This document shows, piece by piece, positions 1-12,505 of a DNA stretch of 64,000 nt. The DNA comes from Sinotaia quadrata. Taxonomy: Eukaryota > Mollusca > Gastropoda > Architaenioglossa > Viviparidae. The position numbers and the translations under genes are program-made. The notes beneath the pieces were generated by a model. The model was not told the DNA's origin and did not search any database. It saw only the letters and a program-made list of their open reading frames with translations. The DNA is taken from contig CM054181.1 in assembly GCA_028829895.1 (NCBI GenBank), positions 68,563,259-68,627,258 on the forward strand, given 5' to 3'. How positions within the stretch are numbered: position 1 is the first letter of the stretch; the number at the start of each line of letters is the position of its first letter.

Positions 1-420
1 AAGCGGCTATCAACTTGTTTTTTACCTGTTTATCTGTTAGTTATTAATTACTTGTTTAACTGTTACTTATCTAGTTATATTTTATTTATCATTAAATTAT
101 CCTTTAATCCATTAGTTAGCTAGTTATTTATTAGATATTTATTTAACTGTACTTATGTAGTTATATTTTAGTTATCGTTTAGCTATCTGTTTCTCTATAA
201 GCTATCTAGTTATTTATTATTTGTCTATAAATCTAGTGCAATAGCTAAAACCTTTTAGTTACCTATTAGTTCCTGGGGCGGAAATGATCTAGTTACCTTC
301 TAATTTTCAGGTGTTTGGATATCTATTTTGTATCTAGTTTCCTTTTAATTTCCAACTGTTTGGATATCTATTTGGTATCTAGCTACCTATTCATTAACTT
401 GTTATCACTTTCCTATCTCA
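1..420. repeat. AT-rich degenerate short repeats
   Basis: Loosely repeated words such as tagttatttatt and gttatctagttat recur with irregular spacing. No gene is seen. The array is too degenerate to give a reliable unit length. Confidence 0.5.
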
Positions 421-771
421 TAATGCTAACAAACTCAGTCATTTTTAGTTGATTGTTATCTGTTTTGGAATAGTATTCAAGGGATCTTGTCATCTATTAA
501 TTATCTAGAAATCAATTGCTACCTACTCCCGTATAATTTCCAGTATTGTGTTTATGTAATGGTTATCTAGCAAATTTTAAATTTCTTAAATCTTTTTATT
601 CTAGTTATGTCTATTAGTTATCTAAATTTTATTCTCTAAATTTATCTAAATTTTATTCTTCTAATTCTTAAATTTTTTACTAATATATCAATAAGTTATC
701 TACAAAATTTGATTATTTTAAATCTTATTTTTCAAACTTCTAGTTATACAATAATCACTGTACAAACATTA
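421..771. other. AT-rich spacer, nothing recognised
   Basis: AT-rich sequence with no reading frame, structural RNA or transposon signature that I can support. Confidence 0.5.
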
Positions 772-1982
772 TTTATTTGTTAATGGCTGTACAAACAGAG
801 ATAGTTACCTGATAATAACTGTACAAAGATATAGTTACGTGTTAATGACCGAACAAAGATAATTACACGATAATGACTGTACAAAGAGAGGTAGAAACAT
901 GATAATGAAACTACAGAGATAGTTACATAATAATGGCTGAGCAGGAAGATTCAGTTATATGATAATGACTGTACAGAGATAGGTGCATGGTAATGATTGT
1001 ACAAAGAGATAGTTACATGTTATTGACTATAAACAGAGATAGGTACATAATAATGGATGTACAGAGATAGGTACATGATAATAACTGTAAAACATAAATA
1101 GTTACATGATATTTGCTATGCAAGGAGATTCCGTCACAAGATAATGATTGTACAAAAGGAGATTCTCATATGCTAATGAGTGTACAGAGATAATTACATG
1201 ATAATGGTTGTGCACAGAGATCATTTACATGATAGTGAGTGTACAAACAGATATAGTTACATGATAATGACTGTGCAAACAGAGAGAGTTACATAATACT
1301 GACTGTACTAAGAGAGATCTTTACATGATATTGTTTGTGCATAATATTAAGTTACATGATAACGACTGTACAAACAGAGATATTTATATGTTAATGACTA
1401 TACTAACAGAGGTAGTGACATGATAATGGTTTTACAGAGATAACTACATAATAATGACCGTAAAAACAGTGATAGTTACTTTATAATGACTGTGTAAATA
1501 TAGATACATAGTAATTACTGTACAAGCAGAAACAGTTACATGATAATTGCTATGCAAGGAGATTCACTTATATGATAATAACTGTACAGAGATAGTTAAC
1601 ACTATAATGGCTCCACAAAGACGGACATAGTTACATGAAAATAGCAGTACAAAATGAGATAGTAACATGACAATGACTGTACAAACAGAGACAGTTGCAT
1701 GATAATGACTGTACAAACATATAAGTATATTATAATGGCTGTGCAATCGGAGATAGTTACATGATAATGGCTGTACAAAAGATATATATTTATATGACAA
1801 TGACTCTGCAGTGATTGTTACATGATTATGGTTGTGCAAGGATATTTCGTTACATGATATTGACTGTACAAACAGAGATAGTTACATGATAATGGCTGTA
1901 CAGAAATAGTTACATGATAATGTCTGTACAGGCGGAGACAGTAACATGATAATAACTGTACAAACAGAGATAGTTATAAGTT
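772..1982. repeat. Degenerate ~32-40 bp minisatellite, about 1.2 kb
   Basis: The core word gttacatgataatgactgta, followed by caaacagagata, recurs about every 32-40 bp with substitutions and small indels. Short open frames across it on the minus strand are by-products of the repetition. Confidence 0.85.
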
Positions 1983-2515
1983 GTTTGTCGAAACTGTTTG
2001 CCGAGACTAAGACTTTGGTGATTTTGTTGTCTTTCGTATGGTATCCATGGCACCATTTCCTTCACAGTAATTTGAAATGGTGCCGTTTCCTTTGTAGACT
2101 TTCCAGCAAAAGTCATGGCAGATTTGTTTCCATGTTGCTACTACTCTTAGTACCAGTAGTACCCGCGATAATTTTCTCCCTGCAGTTATTTCATCGCATA
2201 GACTCCGTGAAATAAAACACTTGACAAAGAAGACTTTGTGATGTTTGTTGAGCAAAATGGTCCGTGTGTTTTTAATTAAAGCATTTTTGTCTGACCTCAA
2301 GCCTATCTTGCCCTTCATCTTACAGGAATTTTTGACTTCCATTTTCAGCATGGCTGCTTCTTTGTCCTTCGGCCAAGTTGTCTTACATTGCTTGCCATGT
2401 CTTCGGTGCCACCATATTTATCTGAGCTTATTTCATCGGAAGCCATGGCGTGGGTGTTTGGAGGTGCCTAACCTGTGGTCAAGTGCAGCTTATTTTCTGA
2501 ATAAACCATAAAGAT
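1983..2515 (-). other. Non-repetitive, less AT-rich island; possible degraded coding remnant
   Basis: This stretch stands out from the flanking arrays by more balanced base composition and absence of tandem structure. On the minus strand an ATG at 2351 opens a 114-codon frame. A second, shifted frame starting near 2454 reads MASDEISSDKYGG and stops after 33 codons, close to where the first frame begins. I recognise no domain. It could be a frame-shifted relic of a gene or transposon, or chance. Confidence 0.25.
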
Positions 2516-2979
2516 GCATTCACACTTCTAAGGAAGAAACCATAAAGATGTAGAAACACTTGTAGAGAAGCAGGTAATCACCATATCAATGGTGAATTTT
2601 GTAAGGCAGAAATGTACTGAAACAATTACGTAACAAAAATGTGCTTTTTAAACGAAAAACAGTGCATAAATGTGTAGGGGAAAGTTTATTGCAACACGAA
2701 TTCCGTTTTTCATTTAAACATTATTTCATTTCTTGGATTTAGATCCAAAGGTCAGTACTTGAATACAGCATTAGAAATGCTTTATCCGTCCATGCCCATT
2801 ATACCAGTATGAAGGTGTAACATCTAAGTTCTTAATTCAAAGATTTACGAAAATAATCCAAATTTAAAGACTCCGTGTCAGAAACAACTAGAACACTTTA
2901 GCTTTTACTATTTATTTTGAATAAAACGTTCCGTACTTTACTTCCTACTTACCTCCCCTATGCCATACTTCCTTCATTA
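2516..2979. other. Spacer, nothing recognised
   Basis: AT-rich single-copy-looking sequence with no supported feature. Confidence 0.5.
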
Positions 2980-3183
2980 ACACTCGTGAACAATCGGCAC
3001 ACAGGTCAAGTAAGGGGGGATAATTCAAATTAGCCAATGTGGTAATACCCACTGTCTATGCATTTTGGTGAGAAAGTATAACACTCGTGAACAATCGGCA
3101 CACAGGTCTAATGAAAGGGGAATAATTCAAATTAGTCAATGTAGTAATACCCACTGTCAATGCATTTTGGTGAGAAAGTATAA
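2980..3183. repeat. Two-copy ~101 bp direct repeat
   Basis: Copies starting near 2981 and 3082 share cactcgtgaacaatcggcac, the segment attcaaattag, and cattttggtgagaaagtata, with a few differences. Confidence 0.9.
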
Positions 3184-4214
3184 ATTGCATTTTAAAGGTA
3201 TTTTGTTTGTATAAACTAAACTTCATTAAAGCGACATCGGGTTGAAATGCCAGTAAATATATGTTTCAAAACAGGATATACTGTTTGAAAAGTAAGCAAA
3301 AATTTATTAAGTGCGAAGAAAAAATAGACGAAACATTAAACATCAATACAACACCAATTGTAAACAATATATTTTTAAAAGTTCTCTTCAGGTGAAGCAA
3401 GGAAATCATCAGAGCAACAATTTTAAGCGATATTTTAAAGTGTTTTACTGCAGTAATTATGGGAATATGAAAATCAATGTATTAAAATTGTAAGAGATTT
3501 TGTCCAGCAATACATGAGGAGGCTCTAGTGTGTTCCTTGGGTGTATAGCTTCGAATTATGTCCGTGAAGAAGGGCACCTTTCAGAGATAATATTATCACT
3601 TCCTTTGTAATTTATTACTTTAAAAAAAAAAAAACTCAAATTGGGCAAGCGCTACAACAGGCACGAATGCGCATATTTATTACTGCTCTGCGTTTTGGCT
3701 TGAGCACTCCAATGTTTGTGAACATTTCTTGTGGAAAGTTCAAATCGCCTTGGGGCCTGCACCTTGCATACTGCAGTGAACAACAAAGCTATTTGGACTG
3801 AATTATAGTGCAGCTTAAGGCGGACCTTCCCTGTTGTTGTAGCGGACAAGGTCATCTGGTTTGGAGGTTAATGAGTCTCAAGACACATCGTCTCGGTCGT
3901 TGTTTGCTATGGCGGCACATTTGTTAATTAGTCTTATGCTTCTCTTTCGCACATACATTTATTTGGTATGCAGTTCCATTTATGCACGCGGATTCGGATT
4001 TGTGCTGTGGTGTTACGTTTTCTTCTATTCATGTTTTCTGTAGAGTGAATGAAGTCCTTCAGAAGTGTATGCATACATATTTATTTAAGTATATGTGTTG
4101 TGTGTATGAAGTCCTCTTTAGTGAATGCAGATTATTTTAAGCGCTTAAAGCATTAGAAAGATTAATTGCCCATTACGTCATTTTTGTTCATTTTATATTT
4201 TATTCATAATATTG
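3184..4214. other. Single-copy spacer, no gene supported
   Basis: Contains a poly-A run near 3624 and short open frames of 60-67 codons on both strands. None shows a domain, a splice context or any family resemblance. Confidence 0.45.
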
Positions 4215-5060
4215 TTCATGCATAGCATTTGATGTTCTTGGCACTTATCTAATTACACATTTGATGGTCTTGGCACTTGTCTAATTACACATTTGATGTT
4301 CTTGGCACTTGTCTAATTACACATTTGATGGTCTTGGCACTTGTCATAATACAAAACATTTGATGATCTTGGCACTTGTCATAATACATAACATTAGACT
4401 GTCTTGGCAGTGGTCAAAATATGCAAAATTTGATAGCCTTTGCACTTATGGTAATACACAACAGTTGATGGTCTTGGCACTTGTCAGAATACACACAATT
4501 TGACGTTCCTGGTTATTGTTCGTAATACACATTTTAATCTTGGCATTGGTCATAATTCACAACATTTGATAATCTTGGCATTGGTCATAATAGACAACAT
4601 TTGATAATCTTGGCATTGGTCATAATAGACATTTGATAATCTTGGCATTGGTCATAATAGACAACATTTGATAATCTTGGCATTGGTCATAATAGACAAC
4701 ATTTGATAATCTTAACATTGGTCATAATAGACAACATTTGATAATCTTAACATTGGTCATAATAGACAACATTTGATGATCCTGGCACTGATCATAATAG
4801 ACAACATTATATGGTCTTGGTATTGGTCATAATATAATATTTGAGGATCTCTTTTGCAGTTGTAATACTCAACATTTGATGGACTTCACAGTGATCATAA
4901 TACACAACGTTTGATGGTCTTGGCACAGGTCGTAATACACAACATTTAAAAATCTTGTCAATTGTCATAATACACAACGTTTAATGGTCTTGGCACTGGT
5001 CGTAATACACAACATATAAAAATCTTGTCAATTGTCATAATACACAAGATTTGATAGTCT
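4215..5060. repeat. Degenerate ~30-35 bp minisatellite
   Basis: Repeated words tttgatggtcttggcacttg and tcataatacacaaca alternate across about 850 bp. The middle section (about 4550-4790) is a more homogeneous sub-family with tttgataatcttggcattgg. Confidence 0.9.
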
Positions 5061-5084
5061 TGGCTGCAATTTCTAGCATATTCT

Positions 5085-5225
5085 CAACTCGAGTGTTTAC
5101 TCCAACTCTGACACTTACAAAAATACCATCATAAGGAGTGCCCAATGTCGGGTGACTTCGTCAATTTAACAATTTATATAAAAATTAAGTTTAGAAATAG
5201 GTTTAGGCAAATTTACTCAGCCACA
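5085..5225 (+). repeat. DR1 dispersed repeat, 3' end copy
   Basis: Shares ataaggagtgcccaa, a downstream caatttaacaattta-like stretch and ggcaaatttactcagccaca with copies at 49.2 kb and 61.0 kb in this window. Only the 3' part of the element is present. See the DR1 finding for the family. Confidence 0.75.
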
Positions 5226-5227
5226 CA

Positions 5228-5640
5228 AGGCTTTTGTGATTGTCGTGATATTAGGAAAGTATTTTCTAGACTTTTGAGATTACCATGATGTTAGGAATGT
5301 GTTTTCCAATTTTTAGAGTTTGCCACGATATCAGGAACGTGTTTTCCATACTTTTGAGATTTCCATAATGTTAGGAATGTGTTTTCCTGACGTAAGATAT
5401 TTCCATAGTATTAGGAATATTTTTTCCTGACGTAAGAATTGTCATAATGTTAGGAATGTGTTTTCCAGACGTTAGAGATTGCCATGATGTTAGGAATATT
5501 TTTTACAGAATATTCAGATTATCGTATCAGGAATGTGTTTGCCAGACTTCTGAGACTGCCATGCTGCTAAGAGTGTTGTTTTCCAGACTTTAGAGAAGGC
5601 CATAATGCGAGGGCTGCCAATATTTTCCAGTTGAGTAATT
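5228..5640. repeat. Degenerate ~40-60 bp minisatellite
   Basis: Recurrent words ttttgagatt, ccatgatgttaggaatgtg and ttttccagac across about 410 bp. Confidence 0.8.
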
Positions 5641-6155
5641 GTCGCGACGTTTGAAATATCTTGATCTCCGGAATTTATCAGGGTGTTATAAATATCTTGT
5701 TTTCTGGCATGTGTTTATTGCTTTGGCGTATAAAGAGTCTTCAACTGTGGGATGTAGTAGCTGCTATGGCTTTAGAAATACTGTTGTTTGTGTTAATTTG
5801 GCTTAGACCTTGGGAAATATCACGAATGATTAAGTGATTGGTCGCTAGTTGTTTAATGTACTGAAATGTCGAGAATGTTTATACGATTCTAAAATTTGAA
5901 GATTACTTTTACGGCACTGCACCGTGATAATGTACAGCGCATTTCTTTTCATTCTTCTGCCCTCAAACCTAGTCACACATTTTTGTTCACTTCTAAATGT
6001 GCATTATATTGCTGTAACGTATACTGCATTTCAGTTACTGTTCCAGTGAAATATTATGTAAATACCTGCTTATGGACATTTTTAGAGTAGTTTGAATGAA
6101 TAACTAAGCCATTTGCTTTCGCTTAGTGTGTAAGTTACTACATTTACTATTTATA
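5641..6155. other. Spacer, nothing recognised
   Basis: A 64-codon open frame at 5896-6090 has no recognisable feature. Otherwise AT-rich non-coding sequence. Confidence 0.45.
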
Positions 6156-6475
6156 TACAGTTAGACACGGTGTATACATTTTATGTACAGTTAGACACGG
6201 TGTATACATTTTATGTACAGTTAGACACGGTGTATACATTTTATGAACAGTTATGGTGTATACATTTTATGAACAGTCAGAGACGGTGTATACATTTTAT
6301 GAACAGTTAGACACATATATACATACATTTGTGAACAGTTAGCCATAGTGTATACATTTTATGAACAGTTAGACACATATATACATACATTTGTGAACAG
6401 TTAGCCATAGTGTATACATTTTATGTACTGACACGGTGTATACATTTTAATGAACACTTAGACACAGTGTTTGTA
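6156..6475. repeat. 30-bp minisatellite
   Basis: The unit ttagacacggtgtatacatt followed by ttatgtacag is perfect for the first copies (period exactly 30) and becomes degenerate with deletions toward 6475. Confidence 0.9.
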
Positions 6476-6565
6476 TTCGTTGACAGAGATGCATTATGTG
6501 GCAATAACGAGTATTCTATTGGTGAATTTATTAGGATTCCAATTTTTAAAAAGCAAACGTGAAAT

Positions 6566-6620
6566 GCCATTTGTCTTTGTATTTGTGGAATTCCATTATT
6601 GACTGGAAACTCTCATTTTT
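6566..6620 (-). repeat. Lone inverted copy of the 7.2-7.7 kb array unit
   Basis: Reads gccatttgtctttgtatttg and then tggaattccattattgactg, the reverse complement of one unit of the array 600 bp downstream. It could fold back on any copy of that array. Confidence 0.85.
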
Positions 6621-6935
6621 CGTATCCCCAGGCTGGATATTAGGCTGACTGTAATGTCTTCTTTACCGAAGGCCCTCTCGCGAAACCATTGGTTCCCTGA
6701 ATTACGTCACTCGCACAACATAAAACTGACGTCAGATCAAGCCAGCTAGACAAAAGATAACTTCTGTAGTCTAGCGTAATAATATTCTAACACCGAATGC
6801 AGTGTGCAGTGGCGGTTACAAGAATTTATAATGTAACTCTAATAATATCACTATCCAAAAATGAATAATAACGTCAATACAAATTCCCTAATATTGTCAC
6901 TTTAAATCGATAAGTGCTAGCACACTAGCTAACTT
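6621..6935. other. Single-copy spacer with a CRE-like palindrome
   Basis: Less AT-rich than its surroundings. Contains the palindrome tgacgtca at 6727-6734 and ttacgtcact just upstream. These fit CREB/ATF-type sites by sequence, but no gene starts nearby, so a regulatory role is not supported. Confidence 0.3.
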
Positions 6936-7145
6936 CACAATCAAACAATCCTCAAACATTCAGGATTACAACTCCATCAGTTGTCTTACAATGACAACAA
7001 ATATATAATTTATTTCCAAATAAAGAAAGAAATATATCATCACAATCAAACAATCCTCAAACATTCAGGATTACAACTCCATCAGTTGTCTTACAATAAT
7101 AACAAATATATCATTTATTTCCAAATAAAGAAAGAAATATATCAC
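6936..7145. repeat. Two-copy 105-bp direct repeat
   Basis: Copies start at 6936 and 7041 with cacaatcaaacaatcctcaa and end with ccaaataaagaaagaaatat. They are nearly identical, so the duplication is recent. Confidence 0.95.
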
Positions 7146-7194
7146 TTCAAACTCACAACGTCTTCCCCTTTACACACTTCTTTTCATGTGTGAA

Positions 7195-7700
7195 CAAAGA
7201 AATGGCATTACTAACAAAATGAGAATTTCCAGTCAATAATGGAACTCCATAAATACAAAGAAATGGAATTACTAACAAAATGAGAGTTTCCAGTCAATAA
7301 TGGAACTCCATAAATACAAAGAAATGGAATTACTAACAAAATGAGAGTTTCCAGTCAATAATGGAATTCCACAAATACAAATACAAATGGTATTACTAAC
7401 AAAATGAGAGTTTCCAGTCAATAATGGAATTCCACAAATACAAATACAAATGGTATTACTAACAAAATGAGAGTTTCCAGTCAATAATGGAATTCCACAA
7501 ATACAAATACAAATGGTATTACTAACAAAATGAGAGTTTCCAGTCAATAATGGAATTCCACAAATACAAAGACAAATGGCATTACTAACAAAATGAGAGT
7601 TTCCAGTCAATAATGGAATTCCACAAATACAAAGACAAATGGCATTACTAACAAAATGAGAGTTTCCAGTCAATAATGGAACTCCACAAATACAAAGACA
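7195..7700. repeat. ~61-66 bp minisatellite, about 8 copies
   Basis: Units contain gagagtttccagtcaataatgg and aaatggnattactaacaaaa. Because the period stays close to a multiple of three, a 133-codon repetitive frame stays open on the minus strand (7272-7673). It has no sign of being a gene. A single inverted unit lies at 6566-6620. Confidence 0.95.
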
Positions 7701-8347
7701 AATCCACCATCATCATATCTGTCACCGCCATCCTGGATTCAGAGTTAGTCTTTTAGAACTCTAGTGAGTCGTTGATTGAAGAGAATGAGCAGTGGGAACA
7801 GTAAAGGAATTTATAACATGTTTACGTTCTAAATCACTGAAATTGTCATGATTACTTTTATTATTCCTATTATTAAATTTTTGTTTTCTTTCTCCATATC
7901 TTAATTAATTCTTTGAGAGAGTGTTACCTGAGTTCGGCTGGGGGTGAGCCGATACTGGATGAATGGGTGTAGATCAATTAAGTGGAGGTAATAATATTCG
8001 CCGACTCTAGAAGCAACGTTAACTAATCTGCTCATTATTATATGAATAATTATCTCGCTAAATTATTGCAGCAGATGTTAACACAGTGATAAGAGGGGTA
8101 GATTGGGCCATTTGGGCTATTATTAGTTTCAATATTGAATATCTGAGTTAATAACCATAGTAATTAATACTATAAAAGGGTCGTGTACAAACCCAAGTCA
8201 CACATTGTAAAGGCGTGACAGCAATACTCATGATCTTTGTGATGAACATTAGGACATAGCAGAAATGCAGCAATTAATCTCGTGATATTTGTGATGAACT
8301 TTAATGGATATTTGACCTTATTTACGTGTAGAAGTTGTTTACAATAC

Positions 8348-8349
<2 letters not shown>
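7701..8349. other. Spacer, nothing recognised
   Basis: AT-rich sequence with no supported gene or repeat. Confidence 0.5.
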
Positions 8350-8420
<71 letters not shown>

Positions 8421-8422
8421 AC
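8350..8422. repeat. (CA)n microsatellite
   Basis: About 32 uninterrupted CA units followed by a short interrupted tail. Confidence 0.98.
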
Positions 8423-9574
8423 CTCCCACTCTTGTTTATGTGATAACGACTTCCTTGAATACTACAGTACAGTGACTAAAATTGTTTTCGCATAAACAGC
8501 AAGCTACCATATTTACGTGCACGACATACCAAAGCAGTATGATGTCTCGACATTAAGGACAAAGGCATAAAACTCAAACACATCTCATACATTGTAATAA
8601 ATATAAAATGATCAAGTGGAATTTAAATGATTTTAAAATAAAGTTAAATCGATTAATGTGCATGTGTGCGCGTATTGGTGAGAGTGAGACAGAAAGTATT
8701 TTCTAGTTTGCTTGTGAGTGTGTGTTTGCTCATACAGCCAATTAACAAATAATTTTATTCTACAATTTAGATTATTCTTTCTTTTCTTTGGATTTTTATT
8801 TTGAATTTCTCATATTCTCCACCCCCGTAAGGAATGCTCGACATACGTTGGCATGGAAACCAAAAGCAAACCTAGATGTACTGTTGCTTAATAGGGCACG
8901 CGTATTTATTGATAAAGTCTATAACTGCAATGTCCAAAAATTTTTTACATAGTTTCCGTAACTCCCTCGCTCGTTCTCGACCTCATAAACGTTTAGCAAG
9001 CGAAAATAGACTCTTTACTTTTCTTCTCCTATACTCTGCAATATATTTAAAAGCATACACGACGCGAGCAAGAGAGGTAGTCATGTGGCAAACCAAACAA
9101 AGCAAGCACTGCTATTATTATTTCCGTGTTGTAGCTAAGACCAAACCCGTGCTTTATGGAGCCAGTGAACTACAATGATGAGGATGGCAAGATTGTGTTT
9201 CAACCCACATACAATAAAAGAAAAAAGTATATACTTGTGACCTTTGCTATTTTACAGCTCATTAAATGTACCGAAGTGACATTTATGCAAAGGGGAGAAT
9301 ACCGAGACGTTAACTAATCGTGGGTTTCGTAAGAACCAGAAAAATAGTTTCTTAATTTGTCAATTAACAAATGCTTGCATTCAGTTTTCACATTTAATAT
9401 TCAGGAAGAGAAAGGGTTTACGGATAGCTCTCAGATTTCAACGTGAATTTTCTTTTCTTTATTTTAAAGAAAAACAGATGTAGAGATTGTAGAGAACACT
9501 ATATTCTTCATACCAACGATTCTTTAAGTTGAAAATGTTTTATCGGCGTATCTCTCCTCTTACAGTGAATAAAG
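8423..9574. other. Single-copy spacer, no gene supported
   Basis: A 100-codon plus-strand frame (8876-9178) has no domain, no splice context and no protein-like composition. I do not call it a gene. Confidence 0.45.
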
Positions 9575-10160
9575 ATGGAAACATCCTCTTCCCTTAAAGT
9601 AACTAAAGACTAAAGTGTTCTCTATTCCTAAAGTAACTAAAGACTAAAGTGTTCTCTATTCCTAAAGTAACTAAAGACTGAAGTGTTCTCTATTCCTAAA
9701 GTAACTAAAGACTAAAGTGTTCTCTATTCCTAAAGTAACTAAAGACTAAAGTGTTCTCTATTCCTAAAGTAACTAAAGACTGAAGTGTTCTCTATTCCTA
9801 AAGTAACTAAAGACTGAAGTGTTCTCTATTCCTAAAGTAACTAAAGACTGAAGTGTTCTATATTCGTAAAGTAACTAAAGATGATAGCATATAGTGACAA
9901 AAGATGGAAGTGGTCTCTATTCCTAAAGTAACTAAAGATGGTAGCATATAGTGAAAAAAGATGGAAGAATTCTTCCTTCTTAAAATAACAAAAGACGGGA
10001 GCATTCCCTTTTTAAAATAATACAAACCGGGAGAATTCTTTCTTCTTAAAAAAAACTAAAAGGGATCCTTTGTCCTCTTAAATTAAATATGAACGGTAGC
10101 AATGTTTTACTTTAAAGTAAGTAAAGATATGAACACTATCTCTTAAAGTAATTTCAGATT
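9575..10160. repeat. 34-bp minisatellite with degenerate right flank
   Basis: Eight or more near-perfect units of taaagtaactaaagactaaa followed by gtgttctctattcc between about 9594 and 9870. Decaying copies (taaagatggtagc and aaaagatggaag words) continue to about 10160. Confidence 0.93.
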
Positions 10161-10479
10161 TCAGTATTCTCTTCTGATTTTATGAAATATATTTCCTTCG
10201 CGAGTTATTGCGCTCGCATAGCTTTAAGCCAACTAAAAATCCATCACTTTTTGTAAAAGGCATTTGTTGTATAATGATTTTAAAGTTTAAAAGTAATTGC
10301 AGCATAAATCACTCTCATTCATCTTGAAACTTGGCATGACGGTAATGTTAAAGATGGCTTCTTGTTAAAAAGTAAAACAATATATTAGTACGATATCTCG
10401 ATCTTTAATGGATATAAAGTTATGAATTTGCCCAAGAGAAATTTAATATCCTCGAAACGCGCTGGATGCAATTGTCAAA
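10161..10479. other. Spacer, nothing recognised
   Basis: AT-rich non-coding sequence. Confidence 0.5.
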
Positions 10480-11330
10480 GGGAAAGTGCAAACGTTTGAT
10501 ATTAGTCAAGTGCATGCATGATTGAAATTGGCTAAGTGCATGCATGATTGAAATTGGCTAAGTGCATGCATGATTGAAATTAGCCAAACGCATGCTTGAT
10601 TGAATTGGCTAAATGCATGTATAATTGAAACCAGTCAAATGTATGTATATTGAAACCAGTCAAATGTATGTATGATTGAAACCAGTCAAATGTATGTATA
10701 ATTGAAACTGGTGAAATGTATGCATGTTTGAAATTAGTTAAGCGTGTGTTTGATGGAAGCCAGCCAATATTGGAAACACGTCAAGTGCATGCATAATTAG
10801 TCAAGTTTATATAATTGAAGCCAGTCACGTGCCTGCACGATTGAAATTAGTCACTTTTATGTATAATTGAAGCCAGTCAATTGCACGCATGATTGAAATT
10901 AGTCACGTTTAAGTATGGTTGAAGCCAGTTAATTGCATGCATGATTGAAATTAGTCACGTTTATGTATGATTGAAGCCATTCAATTGCATGCATGATTGA
11001 AGCCATTCAATTGCATACATGGTTGAAATTAGTCACATTTATGCATAATTGAAGCCATTCACTTGCATGCATGATTGAAATTAGTCACGTTTATGTATAA
11101 ATAAAGCCATTCAAAGTGTCTACTTGATTGAAATTAGTCACGTTTATGTTTATGAAGCCATTCAACATGCCTGCTTGATTGAAATTAGTCACGTTTATGT
11201 ATAATTGAAGCCATTCAATTGACCTGATTGAAATTAGTCATGTTTATGTATAATTGAAGCTTGATTGAAGTTAGTTAAGTGTTTGCTTGATCGAATTTAA
11301 TAAAGTGCTTGCACGATTGAAATGTGTTTG
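10480..11330. repeat. ~26-bp minisatellite with ~50-bp compound units
   Basis: The left half repeats gcatgcatgattgaaattgg. The right half alternates attagtcacgtttatgtata with gaagccattcaattgcatgc, making a roughly 50-bp dimer. This is a simple higher-order pattern. Confidence 0.88.
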
Positions 11331-11989
11331 AAACAAAAAAAGGTTAAAGGTCAAATGTTATAGAAAGCTTTTATTTGATAATATTGTGTGATTTTGTGAA
11401 AAGAATATTTCAAACAGTCTACGAGAGTGATTACATGAAGAGTCAGTTTACCTATTTAATATCTTGTCATTTGTAAAGGGACAATATACTTATATTACCT
11501 GTATGTCCAATAATGTATGCTTAAAATTATTTATATAAATTTCACTGAAGACAGACTATTCAAGCATCAATGTGTTCACGTGAAGACTGCTATTCTATCA
11601 ACAATAAAGTTTGAGGGTTTGTAAGAAGAATGTAATTTAGAAAACAATATCTAAGTATCTAAGTGGATGTATCAAAAGAAAATAACTTTTATATTATAAA
11701 CAATGTCACTAGTGACTGAACGAATCGTGGTGTTATAAATGAAGATCTGAATGGCTTTCATGTCTTTAGGCCCCAACCTTGCGTGAGAGAGTTTGCTCCT
11801 CATATCTCACCACTGTCTCGGAAACTGGGATACCACTCACCCACCAATCCGTACATCTTCTTCCCAAGTCTAGATTGTCGAACTACATCAAAAATTGTAA
11901 AAGTCTTAGGGATATTGATTTATATAAATAATAATTATTATTATTATCTCTTGCAAATGGTGATAATTTGTCACATTTGTAACAGTAAC
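11331..11989. other. Spacer, nothing recognised
   Basis: Single-copy-looking AT-rich sequence. The 90-codon frame at 11783-12055 enters the following repeat array and is not supported. Confidence 0.45.
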
Positions 11990-12505
11990 TGTTATTTTAT
12001 GAAGTCACTTGCCAATCATGAAACACTCATTGCTTATAACGTTACTAAATATTGACTTGATATCACTTGCCACTCACAAAATACTCATTGCTTTTGTAAC
12101 GTCTCTAAGTACTGAATGTGATATCACTTGCCAATCCCCAAACACATTGCTTATAATGTCACTAAATACTGTTTGTGATATCACTTCCAATCACCAAACA
12201 CTCATTGCTTGTAAGGTCACTAAATACTTACTAAATGTGATACCACTTGCCAATCACCAAACACTCATTGCTTGTAAGGTCATTAAATACTTACTAAATG
12301 TGATACCACTTGCCAATCACCAAACACTCATTGCTTATAAGGTCATTAAATACTGACTGGTTGTGATACCACTTGCCAATCACCAAACACTCATTGCTTA
12401 TAACGTCACTAAATACTGACTGGTTGTGATACCACTTGCCAATCACCAAACACTCATTGCTTATAACGTCACTAAATACTGACTGTGCTGCCCATGCCAA
12501 TCAGC
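11990..12505. repeat. ~58-63 bp minisatellite, about 8 copies
   Basis: Units contain cacttgccaatcaccaaaca and ctcattgcttataa, then a ctaaatactgact-like tail. Copies toward the right are most alike. Confidence 0.93.

Noticed and set aside
6727..6734. CRE palindrome tgacgtca, seen at several other places as well
   Set aside because: No transcription start nearby, and several occurrences are inside tandem arrays (for example 41.4-41.7 kb), so a regulatory claim is not supported.
7272..7673. 133-codon repetitive frame on the minus strand
   Set aside because: It lies wholly in a 61-66 bp minisatellite whose period keeps the frame open; repetitive peptide with no family features.
8876..9178. 100-codon plus-strand frame
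   Set aside because: No recognisable domain or coding signature; chance frame length for this amount of DNA.
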